Source: Phytopythium helicoides (taxonomy: Eukaryota; Oomycota; Peronosporomycetes; Pythiales; Pythiaceae). Taken from it: a stretch of DNA of 64,000 bases. The stretch is taken from positions 310,001 through 374,000 of the forward strand of contig JANFNE010000011.1 in assembly GCA_024867545.1 (NCBI GenBank), written 5' to 3'. The translations under genes were made by a program, and so were the position numbers. Below are positions 63,518 to 64,000 of this stretch, one piece after another. The stretch's first letter is position 1; every line of letters begins with the position of its first letter. Below the pieces are notes generated by a model, which had not been told where the DNA came from, searched no databases, and worked only from the letters and a program-made list of their open reading frames with translations.

Positions 63518-64000
63518 TGCGTGTCAAATTTCGAACTAACCAGACTCGGTCTCACCTCAAGAGGGTGCAGCCAGCTCACGACAAGGCGGTGCAACTCACC
63601 GTCGACCCCGATGATCCCACGCACCACCAGCGAACGGCGTGAGGCCGGAGCGCTCCAGTCGGCTCCGCGTGTTTCGCTGCTGCGCCGACCACTTTGGTCC
63701 ATCAGTAACACCAGCGGAGCATCAAGAGGACCGTCACGCTGGCAACACGCCAACGCAGCAGCAGTCATCGGGCATCGGAAAAGTGTAGCCATTCCGCATG
63801 AATCTCGCCGTCTGAACACCTCGAATCTCTCAAGATTCAGAAAAAAATGTGATGTGGCGCCCATCATTTTGATCTTGAAGAGACGCGGCCGATCCACCCT
63901 ACCTTGTCATGCGGCGCCGACTGTCAGCGTCGATCGTCAACTCCTTGTGCAGCTGCTGCTGCTGTTATCCTACTACGACTGACTGAGTGGTGGTCGCGCC
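63518..64000. other. Upstream region of the phosphate transporter, no gene seen
   Basis: Open frames on both strands (for example 63325-63897 on the minus strand) are Arg/Ser-rich with no domain. This is presumably promoter. The window ends in CTG-repeat-like sequence (CAGCTGCTGCTGCTG) near 63948. Confidence 0.45.

Overview
The window is nuclear DNA from an oomycete (Phytophthora/Pythium-type stramenopile). The evidence is short GT-AG introns of roughly 40-110 nt, compact head-to-head gene pairs with CCAAT-box promoters, oomycete-specific protein families (a multi-pass membrane protein, a coiled-coil/START-like regulator, IQ-WW repeat proteins, secreted trypsin-like proteases) and eukaryotic core genes. 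I see no plasmid, phage, CRISPR or complete transposon features.

Layout, left to right. 1-8 kb: 3' end of a membrane protein, an ASA1/GNB1L-like WD40 protein, a LysM-TLDc protein, a very short SIL1-like ER protein and the peroxin PEX2. 8-13.2 kb: divergent histone H3/H4 pair, then a truncated IFRD copy and a secreted trypsin-like protease. 14-23 kb: RPA1, a GATase-like protein with RPLSAG repeats, an IQ-WW protein, a PPC-like secreted protein and a disrupted START-like regulator. 23-31 kb: TXNL4B (DIM2), a TPR protein, dynein light chain LC8, a CCP-type carboxypeptidase and a DUF389 membrane protein. 31-45 kb: an LRR-IQ-Tudor-like protein, SPT5, an F-box/WD40 protein, an RFESD-like Rieske protein, U2AF35 and a SWEET transporter. 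45-64 kb: an NSD-type SET methyltransferase, an ASPL/TUG-PUB-UBX protein, ubiquitin E1 (UBA1), full-length IFRD, a second protease copy, linker histone H1 and an SLC34-like Na/phosphate transporter.

Main observations. (1) H3, H4 and H1 each have, 98-127 nt after the stop, the same 16-nt hairpin (6-bp stem, 4-nt loop, then ACCC) on the coding strand. It has the architecture of the metazoan histone 3' stem-loop with one compensatory base-pair change. (2) About 3.5 kb carrying the IFRD 3' end plus the whole protease gene is present twice in direct orientation, 47 kb apart. The right copy looks ancestral because only it has the complete IFRD gene. (3) The TXNL4B/START-like divergent promoter has four copies of a perfect 10-bp palindrome. 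(4) Single-base frameshifts recur in strongly conserved genes (H3, PEX2, RPA1, SPT5, TXNL4B, LC8, SWEET, CCP, IFRD). I read most of these as assembly indels rather than gene death, so the coordinates of those genes give the locus span and not one clean reading frame.

How the genes relate: chromatin and transcription genes are abundant (H1, H3, H4, SPT5, NSD-type SET, ASA1-like). Three neighbours at 23.9-29.4 kb (TPR protein, LC8, CCP carboxypeptidase) belong to families that serve cilia or microtubules, plausible for an organism with flagellate zoospores. UBA1 and the ASPL-like UBX protein are adjacent ubiquitin-system genes.
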